Of a stretch of 11,084 bases of DNA, positions 1 to 5,781 are shown one piece after another (positions within the stretch are counted from its first letter, which is position 1; each line of letters opens with the position of its first letter). This DNA is from an uncultured Collinsella sp. (GTDB lineage Bacteria; Actinomycetota; Coriobacteriia; Coriobacteriales; Coriobacteriaceae), in contig CABQWP010000063.1 in assembly GCA_902467875.1 (NCBI GenBank), forward strand, positions 1 through 11,084, in the 5' to 3' direction. The notes beneath the pieces were generated by a model. The model was not told where the DNA came from. It did not search any database and saw nothing but the letters and a program-made list of their open reading frames with translations. Position numbers and translations under genes: made by a program.

Positions 1-21
1 GAAAGCACTTAATGTGCTTTC
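1..21. other. Perfect hairpin at the window edge
   Basis: GAAAGCAC (1-8) and GTGCTTTC (14-21) form a perfect 8-bp stem around a 5-base loop (TTAAT). No run of T follows on the + strand, so it is not a classic terminator in that direction. It may belong to the 3' end of an upstream gene lying outside the window. The feature may continue to the left, which cannot be seen. Confidence 0.35.
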
Positions 22-75
22 CGTCTTGCGCAGGACTGTAGAGCAGCAAACTTAAACAGCGGGCCGCCCGGACCG

Positions 76-111
76 GGAATCCGCCCCCGCGCACAGAAGG
101 GGATTCCTTTT
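76..111 (+). terminator. Probable rho-independent terminator of an upstream gene
   Basis: GGAATCC (76-82) pairs with GGATTCC (101-107). Two more C-G pairs (84-85 with 99-100) form across a single bulged G, and TTTT (108-111) follows directly. It lies upstream of the str promoter, so it would end transcription of whatever gene precedes the window. The 13-base loop and short T tract make it less certain than the terminator after rpsJ. Confidence 0.45.
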
Positions 112-166
112 GTGTAGGCTTTGCGGAAATGTGCCAATTTTGGGATACGCCCGGCGGCGTGGTCTG

Positions 167-195
167 TTGACGACACAGCTAACGGCACGTATCCT
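167..195 (+). promoter_or_regulatory. Sigma-70-type promoter of the rpsL operon
   Basis: TTGACG (167-172, five of six bases of the consensus -35) is separated by exactly 17 bases from TATCCT (190-195, four of six bases of the -10 consensus). Transcription would start near 202, giving a leader of about 87 nt before rpsL. No better promoter is seen in the first 288 bases. It is expected to drive rpsL-rpsG-fusA-rpsJ. Confidence 0.75.
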
Positions 196-210
196 ATCGA
201 ACTGCGTGTT

Positions 211-235
211 TCGTAGGGGGATGCTGACCCCTCGA
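211..235 (+). other. Hairpin in the rpsL leader mRNA
   Basis: TCG (211-213) plus AGGGG (215-219) pair with CCCCT (228-232) plus CGA (233-235), leaving T214 bulged and an 8-base loop. It lies just after the predicted transcription start. It could stabilise the 5' end of the mRNA or have a control role. No T tract follows, so it is not a terminator. The function is inferred from position only. Confidence 0.35.
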
Positions 236-288
236 TTCAAGCCGTTGCACTTTACAGAAAGCTGGAATCATTCGAGAAGGAGTACGCT

Positions 289-666
289 TTGCCTACTATT
301 AACCAGCTGGTTCGCCAGGGCCGTCGTTCCGTGCCCAAGAAGTCCAAGAACGCTGCTCTGCAGCACAACTCCCAGAAGCGCGGCGTGTGCACCCGCGTCT
401 TCACCACGAGCCCCAAGAAGCCGAACTCGGCTCTTCGTAAGGTTGCCCGTGTTCGCCTTGTCAACGGCATCGAAGTTACTGCTTACATCCCGGGTGAGGG
501 CCACAACCTGCAGGAGCACTCCATCGTGCTCGTCCGCGGCGGTCGTGTCCGTGACCTCCCTGGTGTCCGTTATCACGTCATCCGTGGCGCCTACGACGCT
601 GCTCCGGTCCAGAACCGTATGCAGGCCCGTTCCAAGTACGGTGCTAAGCGCCCCAAGGCTAAATAA
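289..666 (+). CDS. rpsL: 30S ribosomal protein S12
   Basis: S12 sits at the decoding centre of the small ribosomal subunit and helps control translational accuracy. The protein has 125 residues, the usual bacterial size. The signature loop TTSPKKPNSALRK (residues 39-51, with Lys43) and the GGRVRDLPGVRYH loop (84-96) are intact. Residue 88 is Arg, whereas E. coli and Mycobacterium tuberculosis have Lys; changes to Arg there are known to reduce streptomycin sensitivity. Asp89, the residue methylthiolated by RimO in species that have that enzyme, is present. The start codon is TTG: AGAAGGAG (275-282) lies 6 bases upstream, the N-terminus MPTINQLVRQ matches the family, and no in-frame ATG fits. 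It is the first gene of the str operon. Confidence 0.97.
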   Translation: MPTINQLVRQGRRSVPKKSKNAALQHNSQKRGVCTRVFTTSPKKPNSALRKVARVRLVNGIEVTAYIPGEGHNLQEHSIVLVRGGRVRDLPGVRYHVIRGAYDAAPVQNRMQARSKYGAKRPKAK

Positions 667-690
667 GCCAGATAACGTTTTGATACTTTC

Positions 691-718
691 GCCGTGTGCC
701 GCCTAAGCGCCGCACGGT
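691..718 (+). promoter_or_regulatory. rpsL-rpsG intercistronic hairpin, candidate S7 autoregulatory site
   Basis: CCGTGTG (692-698) pairs with CGCACGG (711-717), including one G-U pair. An outer G-U pair closes the base, and after a C-C mismatch three inner pairs (700-702 with 707-709) close a four-base CTAA loop. The stem lies in the 73-nt gap between rpsL and rpsG, about 9 nt before the rpsG ribosome-binding site. In E. coli, protein S7 binds the S12-S7 intercistronic mRNA to control its own synthesis. The equivalent role here is inferred from position and structure. There is no T tract, so it is not a terminator. Confidence 0.5.
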
Positions 719-739
719 AGACACTTAAGGAGATTTCAC

Positions 740-1213
740 ATGCCGCGTCGTGCAGCAGCTAATCGTCGTGAGGTTCAGCCTGACGCCGTTTACAACAACC
801 GCCTGGTGACTCAGCTCATCAACAAGGTCCTTCTTGACGGCAAGAAGGCCACCGCTGAGCGCATCGTTTACACCGCTTTCGAGATCGTTGCCGAGAAGTC
901 CGAGGGTGGCGACGCTCTCGCTACCTTCAAGAAGGCTATGGACAACGTCAAGCCCACGCTCGAGGTTAAGCCCAAGCGTGTCGGTGGCGCTACCTATCAG
1001 GTCCCGATGGAGGTTAACTCCCGTCGTTCCACCGCTCTGGGTATCCGCTGGATCGTCAACTTCTCCCGCGCTCGCAAGGAGAAGACCATGGCCGAGCGTC
1101 TCGCCAACGAGATCCTCGACGCTTCCAACGGCCTGGGCGCTTCCGTCAAGAAGCGTGAGGACGTCTTCAAGATGGCCGAGGCCAACCGCGCGTTCTCTCA
1201 CTATCGTTGGTAA
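740..1213 (+). CDS. rpsG: 30S ribosomal protein S7
   Basis: S7 is a primary 16S rRNA-binding protein that nucleates assembly of the head of the 30S subunit and contacts the tRNA exit site. The protein has 157 residues, the standard length. The N-terminus MPRRAAANRREVQPD, the VKPKRVGGATYQVPMEV segment (residues about 76-92), the RKEKTMAERLANEI helix and the AFSHYRW C-terminus are all typical. The start is an ATG preceded by AAGGAG (727-732). It is the second gene of the str operon, 73 nt after rpsL and 19 nt before fusA. In E. coli it is the feedback regulator of this operon. Confidence 0.97.
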   Translation: MPRRAAANRREVQPDAVYNNRLVTQLINKVLLDGKKATAERIVYTAFEIVAEKSEGGDALATFKKAMDNVKPTLEVKPKRVGGATYQVPMEVNSRRSTALGIRWIVNFSRARKEKTMAERLANEILDASNGLGASVKKREDVFKMAEANRAFSHYRW

Positions 1214-1232
1214 GTTAAGGTAAGGAACTAAC

Positions 1233-3332
1233 ATGGCTAAGCCTAAGTACAAGCTTTCCGATACCCGTAACATCGGCATCATGGCTCACATCGATGCCGG
1301 TAAGACCACCACGACCGAGCGTATTCTTTACTACACCGGTAAGACCCACAAGATCGGTGAGGTCCATGAGGGCGCTGCCACCATGGACTGGATGGTTCAG
1401 GAGCAGGAGCGCGGCGTAACCATTACCTCCGCTGCTACCACGTGCTTCTGGAACAAGGACGGTAAGGACTACCGCATCCAGATCATCGACACCCCGGGCC
1501 ACGTTGACTTCACCGCCGAGGTCGAGCGCTGCCTGCGCGTCCTCGATGGCGCTGTCGCCGTCTTCGACGCCGTTGCCGGCGTTCAGCCCCAGTCTGAGAC
1601 CGTTTGGCGTCAGGCTTCTACCTTCAACGTCCCCCGCATCGCCTTCATTAACAAGTATGACCGCGTGGGTGCTGACTTCTTCAACGCTATCGAGACCATG
1701 AAGGATCGTCTCGACGCTAACGCCGTGGCCGCTCAGGTCCCGATGGGCGCCGAGGACAACTTCTGGGGCGTCATCGACCTGGTCACCATGACTGCATGGG
1801 ACTTCAAGGCCGACGACAAGGGCATGACCTACCCCGAGCCGATGGACGAGATCCCGGCTGAGTTCGCTGACATCGCTGCCACCAAGCGCGAGGAGCTCCT
1901 CGACGCTGCTGCCAGCTTTGACGATGAGCTCATGGAGAAGATCCTCATGGAGGAGGACTTCACCGTCGAGGAGCTCAAGGCTGCTCTGCGCAAGGGCGTT
2001 CTGGCCAACGAGCTCAACCTCGTCTTTGTGGGCTCCGCCTACAAGAACAAGGGCGTTCAGGAGCTGCTCGACGCTGTCGTCGACTACCTGCCCAGCCCGC
2101 TCGACGTTGAGGCCGTCACCGGTACCGATCCGGACACCGGCGAGGAGATCCAGCGTCATCCTTCCTTCGACGAGCCCTTCTCCGGCCTGGTCTTCAAGAT
2201 CATGACCGACCCGTTCGTCGGTAAGCTCACCTACGTCCGCGTTTACTCCGGCCGCGCCGAGTCCGGCTCCTACGTGGTCAACGCTTCCAACGGTCAGCGC
2301 GAGCGTCTCGGCCGCATCCTCGAGATGAACGCCGCCGAGCGTATCGACCGTGACGACGCCGCTGCCGGCGACATCGTCGCTTGCGTCGGCTTCAAGAACT
2401 CCACCACCGGTGACACCCTGTGCGCCGAGGGCAAGGAGATCGTCCTCGAGAAGATCGAGTTCGCTAAGCCCGTTATCGACGTTGCCATCGAGCCCAAGAC
2501 CAAGGCCGAGCAGGACAAGATGTCCCTGGCTCTGACCAAGCTCGCCGAGGAGGACCCGACCTTCCAGGTGTCCACCAACCACGAGACCGGCCAGACCATC
2601 ATCGCCGGCATGGGCGAGCTGCACCTCGAGATCATCGTCGACCGTCTGCTCCGCGAGTTCAAGGTTGACGCTAACGTTGGTAAGCCCCAGGTTGCCTACC
2701 GCGAGACCGCTGGTCACGACGTCGAGAAGGCTGAGGGCAAGTTCGTCCGTCAGTCCGGTGGTCGCGGTCAGTACGGCCACGCCGTCATCAAGCTCGAGAA
2801 GATGGAGGAGGGCTTCGGCTACGAGTTCGTCAACGCTATCGTCGGCGGCGTCGTGCCCAAGGAGTACATCCCGTCCATCGACAAAGGCATCCAGGAGGCC
2901 CTGAACACCGGTGTTATCGCCGGCTTCCCGGTCCTCGACGTTAAGGTCACCCTGTTCGACGGTTCTTACCACGAGGTCGACTCCTCCGAGGCCGCCTTCA
3001 AGATCGCCGGTTCCATGGCTATCAAGGACGCCCTCAAGAAGTCCGATCCGCAGCTGCTCGAGCCGATCATGGCTGTCGAGGTCGAGACCCCCGAGCAGTA
3101 CATGGGCGACGTTATGGGCAACCTCTCCGGTCGCCGCGGCAAGATCGAGGGCATGGAGGATCGCAAGAACAGCAAGCTCATCCGTGCCAAGGTGCCGCTG
3201 GGCGAGATGTTCGGTTACGCTACCGACCTTCGCTCCCAGACCCAGGGCCGTGCATCCTACACGATGCAGTTCGACTCTTATGAGCCCGCGCCCAAGTCCA
3301 TCGTGGACGAGGTCATGAGCAAGAACGCCTAA
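1233..3332 (+). CDS. fusA: Elongation factor G
   Basis: EF-G is the GTPase that drives tRNA-mRNA translocation and, with ribosome recycling factor, helps split ribosomes. The length of 699 residues is standard for all five domains. The G domain shows the P-loop AHIDAGKT (18-25), the switch segment ERGVTIT (59-65), DTPGH (86-90) and NKYD (140-143). The last is NKMD in most EF-Gs, so residue 142 is a mild variant. Domain IV carries the RQSGGRGQYGHAVI motif. ATG 1233 follows TAAGGA (1221-1226). Codon use is strongly biased, as expected for a highly expressed gene. tuf, which commonly follows fusA, is absent here. Confidence 0.97.
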   Translation: MAKPKYKLSDTRNIGIMAHIDAGKTTTTERILYYTGKTHKIGEVHEGAATMDWMVQEQERGVTITSAATTCFWNKDGKDYRIQIIDTPGHVDFTAEVERCLRVLDGAVAVFDAVAGVQPQSETVWRQASTFNVPRIAFINKYDRVGADFFNAIETMKDRLDANAVAAQVPMGAEDNFWGVIDLVTMTAWDFKADDKGMTYPEPMDEIPAEFADIAATKREELLDAAASFDDELMEKILMEEDFTVEELKAALRKGVLANELNLVFVGSAYKNKGVQELLDAVVDYLPSPLDVEAVTGTDPDTGEEIQRHPSFDEPFSGLVFKIMTDPFVGKLTYVRVYSGRAESGSYVVNASNGQRERLGRILEMNAAERIDRDDAAAGDIVACVGFKNSTTGDTLCAEGKEIVLEKIEFAKPVIDVAIEPKTKAEQDKMSLALTKLAEEDPTFQVSTNHETGQTIIAGMGELHLEIIVDRLLREFKVDANVGKPQVAYRETAGHDVEKAEGKFVRQSGGRGQYGHAVIKLEKMEEGFGYEFVNAIVGGVVPKEYIPSIDKGIQEALNTGVIAGFPVLDVKVTLFDGSYHEVDSSEAAFKIAGSMAIKDALKKSDPQLLEPIMAVEVETPEQYMGDVMGNLSGRRGKIEGMEDRKNSKLIRAKVPLGEMFGYATDLRSQTQGRASYTMQFDSYEPAPKSIVDEVMSKNA

Positions 3333-3357
3333 GTTCGAGCTCCCTGTTACGTAATCC

Positions 3358-3376
3358 TGCGAGAACATCTCTCGCA
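3358..3376 (+). other. Perfect hairpin just before the rpsJ ribosome-binding site
   Basis: TGCGAGA (3358-3364) and TCTCGCA (3370-3376) form a perfect 7-bp stem with a 5-base loop in the 61-nt fusA-rpsJ gap, 6 nt before GGAGG (3383-3387). CTCTTT follows, too weak to call a terminator. It may set rpsJ output relative to fusA by attenuation, mRNA processing or translational control. The role is inferred. Confidence 0.4.
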
Positions 3377-3393
3377 CTCTTTGGAGGTTTAAG

Positions 3394-3702
3394 TTGGCTA
3401 CCCAGAAGATCCGCATTCGCCTCAAGGGCTATGATCACGAGGTCGTCGATCAGTCCGCGAAGCTCATCGTCGAGACCGCTCAGAAGACCGGCGCTCGCGT
3501 TTCCGGTCCTGTCCCCCTGCCCACCGAGCGCAACCTGTACACGGTTATCCGCTCGCCGCACGTGAACAAGGACTCCCGTGAGCAGTTCGAGATGCGCACT
3601 CACAAGCGCCTCATCGACATCCTCGACCCCACCTCGGGCACCGTTGATTCGCTCATGCGTCTCGACCTCCCCGCTGGCGTCGACATCGACATCAAGCTCT
3701 AA
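3394..3702 (+). CDS. rpsJ: 30S ribosomal protein S10 (NusE)
   Basis: S10 is a 30S head protein that also acts as NusE, pairing with NusB in transcription antitermination and linking NusG to the ribosome. The protein has 102 residues, the normal size. The motifs QKIRIRLKGYDHEVVDQS (about 4-21), GPVPLPTERNLYTVIRSPHVNKDSREQFE and MRTHKRLIDI are intact. The start is TTG, with GGAGG (3383-3387) 6 bases upstream and the N-terminus MATQKIRIRLK as in the family. S10 usually heads the S10-spc ribosomal operon. Here no rplC follows and the gene ends at a terminator, so it is expressed with the str genes. Confidence 0.96.
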   Translation: MATQKIRIRLKGYDHEVVDQSAKLIVETAQKTGARVSGPVPLPTERNLYTVIRSPHVNKDSREQFEMRTHKRLIDILDPTSGTVDSLMRLDLPAGVDIDIKL

Positions 3703-3723
3703 GCGATATCGCTCATAGCTTAC

Positions 3724-3763
3724 AGAGCCCCGCTGCCATGTTGGTAGCGGGGCTCTTTTGTTT
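3724..3763 (+). terminator. Strong rho-independent terminator after rpsJ
   Basis: AGAGCCCCGCT (3724-3734) and AGCGGGGCTCT (3746-3756) form a perfect 11-bp GC-rich stem. It extends inward through G-U, C-G and C-G pairs to a 5-base loop, and TTTTGTTT follows. It closes the rpsL-rpsG-fusA-rpsJ transcript. On the opposite strand no T run follows the stem, so efficient termination of birA here is doubtful. Confidence 0.95.
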
Positions 3764-3816
3764 GAATAATGGTTTGGACTGCCGGGCATTGCTGCCGAGT
3801 AGGTGGCTGCAGCGCC

Positions 3817-4593
3817 CTATTCGCTCAAGGGACGCAGCGATGCCTCCTCAAAATGGAAGGATCGCAAGCCGCCTTCCGTTTCGATACATGCGCGACCAAA
3901 GGCATCGACGGTTTTAAAGATGCCGCGTGCCAGCTCGTCACCGGCAGGGGAACGGGCGATAACGTGCTCTCCGATCCAATTGAGGTGAGTGACATATTCG
4001 CCGTGGACGGGCGCGAGCGGTCCAGTGTTTTCTTTCATGGCGTTGAGCAGATCAGCCCACGCGTCCACAGCGTTTACGACGGTGTAATAGACCTCCTTGA
4101 GCAGCACATCGACGGCGGGAACATTCTCGTTGAGGTCTGAGAGGCCAATTGCCGCCAGGCCGCCATCGGGAACCTCCGAAGGCACATAGTTCACATTGAC
4201 GCCAATGCCGCAGACTGCAAAGGGGCTGCCTTCGTTATCGCGTGCGGCTTCGACCAGAATGCCGCCGAGTTTGCGCCCTCGCGCGACCAGGTCGTTGGGC
4301 CATTTGAGGCCTATCTCGTTTGCAAGACCCTGCTTTTCGAGCGCCTCGAGCACCGCTAAGCCGCTGACGGCGGCAAGACCAGAGTACTTGGCGGGATCAA
4401 CACGTGGACGTAGGACAATCGAGAGCAACAAGTTACCAGCGGTTGAATCCCACTTGTGGCCGCGTCGGCCGCGTCCTGCTGTCTGAGCCCGTGCGGCAAG
4501 TCCTGTGCCGTGCGGCGCACCCTGTTTTCCTGCTTCTAGCAGGTCATCGTTGGTCGATCCGGTTACGTCGACTATCGTTAATTGGGCATCCAT
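3817..4593 (-). CDS. birA: Biotin-[acetyl-CoA-carboxylase] ligase, single-function type
   Basis: The enzyme activates biotin with ATP to biotinyl-5'-AMP and transfers it to the acceptor lysine of biotin carrier proteins, here AccB of the divergent operon. The 258 residues show GSTNDD (12-17), the biotin/AMP loop GRGRRG (40-45), KWPND (97-101), KLGGILVE (108-115) and a small C-terminal SH3-like domain (about 215-258). It starts directly with the catalytic domain, so the N-terminal helix-turn-helix of E. coli BirA is missing and it should not bind DNA itself. The start at 4593 is chosen because AAGGAGG (minus strand, 4605-4611) lies 11 nt upstream. An in-frame start 27 codons further up would add residues unlike the family. 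It is convergent with rpsJ and divergent from fabH. Confidence 0.93.
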   Translation of the reverse strand: MDAQLTIVDVTGSTNDDLLEAGKQGAPHGTGLAARAQTAGRGRRGHKWDSTAGNLLLSIVLRPRVDPAKYSGLAAVSGLAVLEALEKQGLANEIGLKWPNDLVARGRKLGGILVEAARDNEGSPFAVCGIGVNVNYVPSEVPDGGLAAIGLSDLNENVPAVDVLLKEVYYTVVNAVDAWADLLNAMKENTGPLAPVHGEYVTHLNWIGEHVIARSPAGDELARGIFKTVDAFGRACIETEGGLRSFHFEEASLRPLSE

Positions 4594-4638
4594 AACGGCT
4601 GCTACCTCCTTAATGAATAAGTGAATAACGCAATGGTG

Positions 4639-4655
4639 TTGTGAGGCAGACACAA
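4639..4655. repeat. Inverted repeat TTGTG-N7-CACAA in the birA/fabH control region
   Basis: TTGTG (4639-4643) and CACAA (4651-4655) are inverted around 7 bases. A repeat of the same geometry, TTGTC-N7-GACAA, lies at 4666-4682. Both sit upstream of birA, centred 54 and 81 bp from its start codon. They could be protein-binding sites for the birA side, but the arms are only 5 bp and chance is possible. Confidence 0.25.
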
Positions 4656-4665
4656 TGTGAAGCCT

Positions 4666-4682
4666 TTGTCGCAATTGGACAA
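4666..4682. repeat. Inverted repeat TTGTC-N7-GACAA in the birA/fabH control region
   Basis: TTGTC (4666-4670) and GACAA (4678-4682) are inverted around 7 bases that include the palindrome CAATTG. The form matches the repeat at 4639-4655 (both TTGTS-N7-SACAA), with centres 27 bp apart. Binding by a regulator is a guess from symmetry alone. Confidence 0.25.
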
Positions 4683-4687
4683 TTTAA

Positions 4688-4703
4688 TGTTAACACGTCA
4701 ACA
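4688..4703. promoter_or_regulatory. Putative operator 1, 16-bp palindrome upstream of fabH
   Basis: TGTTAACACGTCAACA reads as TGTTAAC-AC-GTCAACA, an inverted repeat of 7-bp arms with one mismatched pair and a 2-bp centre. A copy differing at one base lies at 4736-4751, and the match extends one base on each side. The site overlaps the region where the fabH -35 (or an alternative -10, TTTAAT 4683-4688) would be, which fits repression. The length suits a TetR- or LacI-like dimer. The binding protein is unknown and not encoded in the window. Confidence 0.65.
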
Positions 4704-4724
4704 ACGACTGAAATGCGCTATCCT
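4696..4724 (+). promoter_or_regulatory. Candidate promoter of the fab operon
   Basis: TATCCT (4719-4724) is identical to the -10 of the rpsL promoter in this window. The -35 is poor: the best fits are TCAACA (4698-4703, spacer 15) or ACGTCA (4695-4700, spacer 18), both inside operator 1. An alternative is TTTAAT (4683-4688) as -10 with no good -35. A weak -35 next to a palindrome suits a regulated promoter. The assignment is uncertain. Confidence 0.35.
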
Positions 4725-4735
4725 CTCTTGGTCGA

Positions 4736-4751
4736 TGTAAACACGTCAACA
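4736..4751. promoter_or_regulatory. Putative operator 2, 16-bp palindrome just before fabH
   Basis: TGTAAACACGTCAACA differs from operator 1 by one base (A for T at its fourth position). It begins 48 bp downstream of operator 1 and ends 4 bases before the fabH ribosome-binding site (AAAGGAGG, 4756-4763). It would lie just downstream of the transcription start if TATCCT at 4719 is the -10, a common place for a repressor. Two near-identical 16-bp palindromes in 64 bp, with unrelated sequence between, are unlikely by chance. Confidence 0.65.
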
Positions 4752-4769
4752 ATCCAAAGGAGGTTAGTG

Positions 4770-5729
4770 ATGGGTTTCACGATTCTTGGAACAGGCTCGG
4801 CGCTTCCCGAGCGCAGCGTTTCCAATGACGAGCTGTCCGAGTTCCTCGATACCTCGGATGAGTGGATTTTTACCCGCACGGGGATCAAGAGCCGCCATGT
4901 GTGCACCACCGAGTCGCTCGACGACCTTGCCGTGGCAGCGAGCGAGCAAGCGCTCCAGACGTCCGGAATCGATGCGAGCCAGCTGGATCTTATCGTCTGC
5001 TCGACGACGACGGGCGATCATCTCGTTCCTGCCGAAGCGTGCGCCGTTGCTGAGCGCCTGGGTGCCACATGTCAGGCCTTCGACGTTTCGGCGGCTTGTG
5101 CCGGCTTCGTATTTGCGCTCGATGTCGCCGAGGGCTATATCGCCCGCGGTCGCGCCAAGCACGTGCTGGTCGTTGCCGCCGAGCAGATGACGCGCGCGCT
5201 CGATTGGACCGACCGTGCCACGTGCGTGCTCTTTGGCGATGGCGCGGGTGCTGCGGTCATAGAGGCTGGGGGAGAGAATCCCCTTGCTGTTGAGCTTTCG
5301 ACGGCGCCCGACGTCGAGACGTTGCGCGTTCCCGGACTGGTCGGCACCTCGCCGTTTAAGGCCTCCGCAGATGGCGAGAGTGTGCTGTCCATGAACGGCC
5401 GTCGCGTCTTCAAGTTTGGCGTCAATGCCATCTGCGACACGGTCAACAAGCTCGCCTGCGACGCGGGCATCGCGGTCGAGGACATCGACCACTTTGTATT
5501 CCACCAGGCTAACGAACGGATCTTGAGCCAGGCGGTCAAGCGCTTGGGTGTGCCGGACGACCGTGTGGTCCGAACGTTGCGTGAAACCGGCAACATCTCG
5601 AGCGCTTGCATTCCGCTTGCTCTCGATCGACTGACAAATACCGGCGCGCTGCACGCGGGCGACACCATCGCCCTGGTCGGATTTGGCGCCGGCTTGGATG
5701 TAGGTGGCTATCTACTTCGCTGGAAGTAG
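4770..5729 (+). CDS. fabH: Beta-ketoacyl-ACP synthase III
   Basis: FabH starts type II fatty acid synthesis by condensing a short acyl-CoA primer with malonyl-ACP. The 319 residues show the catalytic triad Cys110 (in VSAACAGF), His245 (FHQAN) and Asn275 (GNISSA), the family-typical SDEWIFTRTGIKSRH (29-43) and a C-terminal GFGAGLDVGGYLLRW. Residue 86 (HLVPAEA) is Val where E. coli has the acyl-pocket residue Phe87, which hints at wider primer choice. The ATG at 4770 follows AAAGGAGG (4756-4763) by 6 bases. A longer in-frame reading to 4641 would start upstream of the promoter region and is rejected. It heads the fab operon and is probably controlled by the two palindromes just upstream. Confidence 0.95.
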   Translation: MGFTILGTGSALPERSVSNDELSEFLDTSDEWIFTRTGIKSRHVCTTESLDDLAVAASEQALQTSGIDASQLDLIVCSTTTGDHLVPAEACAVAERLGATCQAFDVSAACAGFVFALDVAEGYIARGRAKHVLVVAAEQMTRALDWTDRATCVLFGDGAGAAVIEAGGENPLAVELSTAPDVETLRVPGLVGTSPFKASADGESVLSMNGRRVFKFGVNAICDTVNKLACDAGIAVEDIDHFVFHQANERILSQAVKRLGVPDDRVVRTLRETGNISSACIPLALDRLTNTGALHAGDTIALVGFGAGLDVGGYLLRWK

Positions 5730-5781
5730 TTGCACATAGGAAATGAAAACGCCCCTGGGGCACAAACAAAGGAGAACTACC

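Noticed and set aside
165..172. TGTTGACG at the rpsL -35, equal to a half-site of the fabH palindromes
   Set aside because: Only one arm is present and the bases are explained by the -35 TTGACG; the other arm does not match.
110..706. Open frame overlapping the rpsL promoter and rpsL in another frame
   Set aside because: Its product is Ser/Arg/Thr-rich with no domain, it spans the promoter, and rpsL is certain in a different frame.
1215..3425. Very long open frame antisense to fusA (over 700 codons)
   Set aside because: It mirrors the strong codon bias of fusA. The peptide is Leu/Val/Gly/Asp-rich without family features, and fusA is certain on the other strand.
3702..3713. Perfect 12-bp palindrome AGCGATATCGCT right after rpsJ
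   Set aside because: With no loop it makes a poor hairpin, and it lies between a stop codon and a strong terminator; chance is likely.
4688..4751. Classical BirA operator
   Set aside because: BirA boxes have half-sites about 14-16 bp apart; here the arms are 2 bp apart, and the local BirA has no DNA-binding domain.
5749..5762. GCCCC/GGGGC inverted repeat between fabH and acpP
   Set aside because: The one-base loop cannot fold as drawn and no T tract follows; there is no support for a terminator or promoter.
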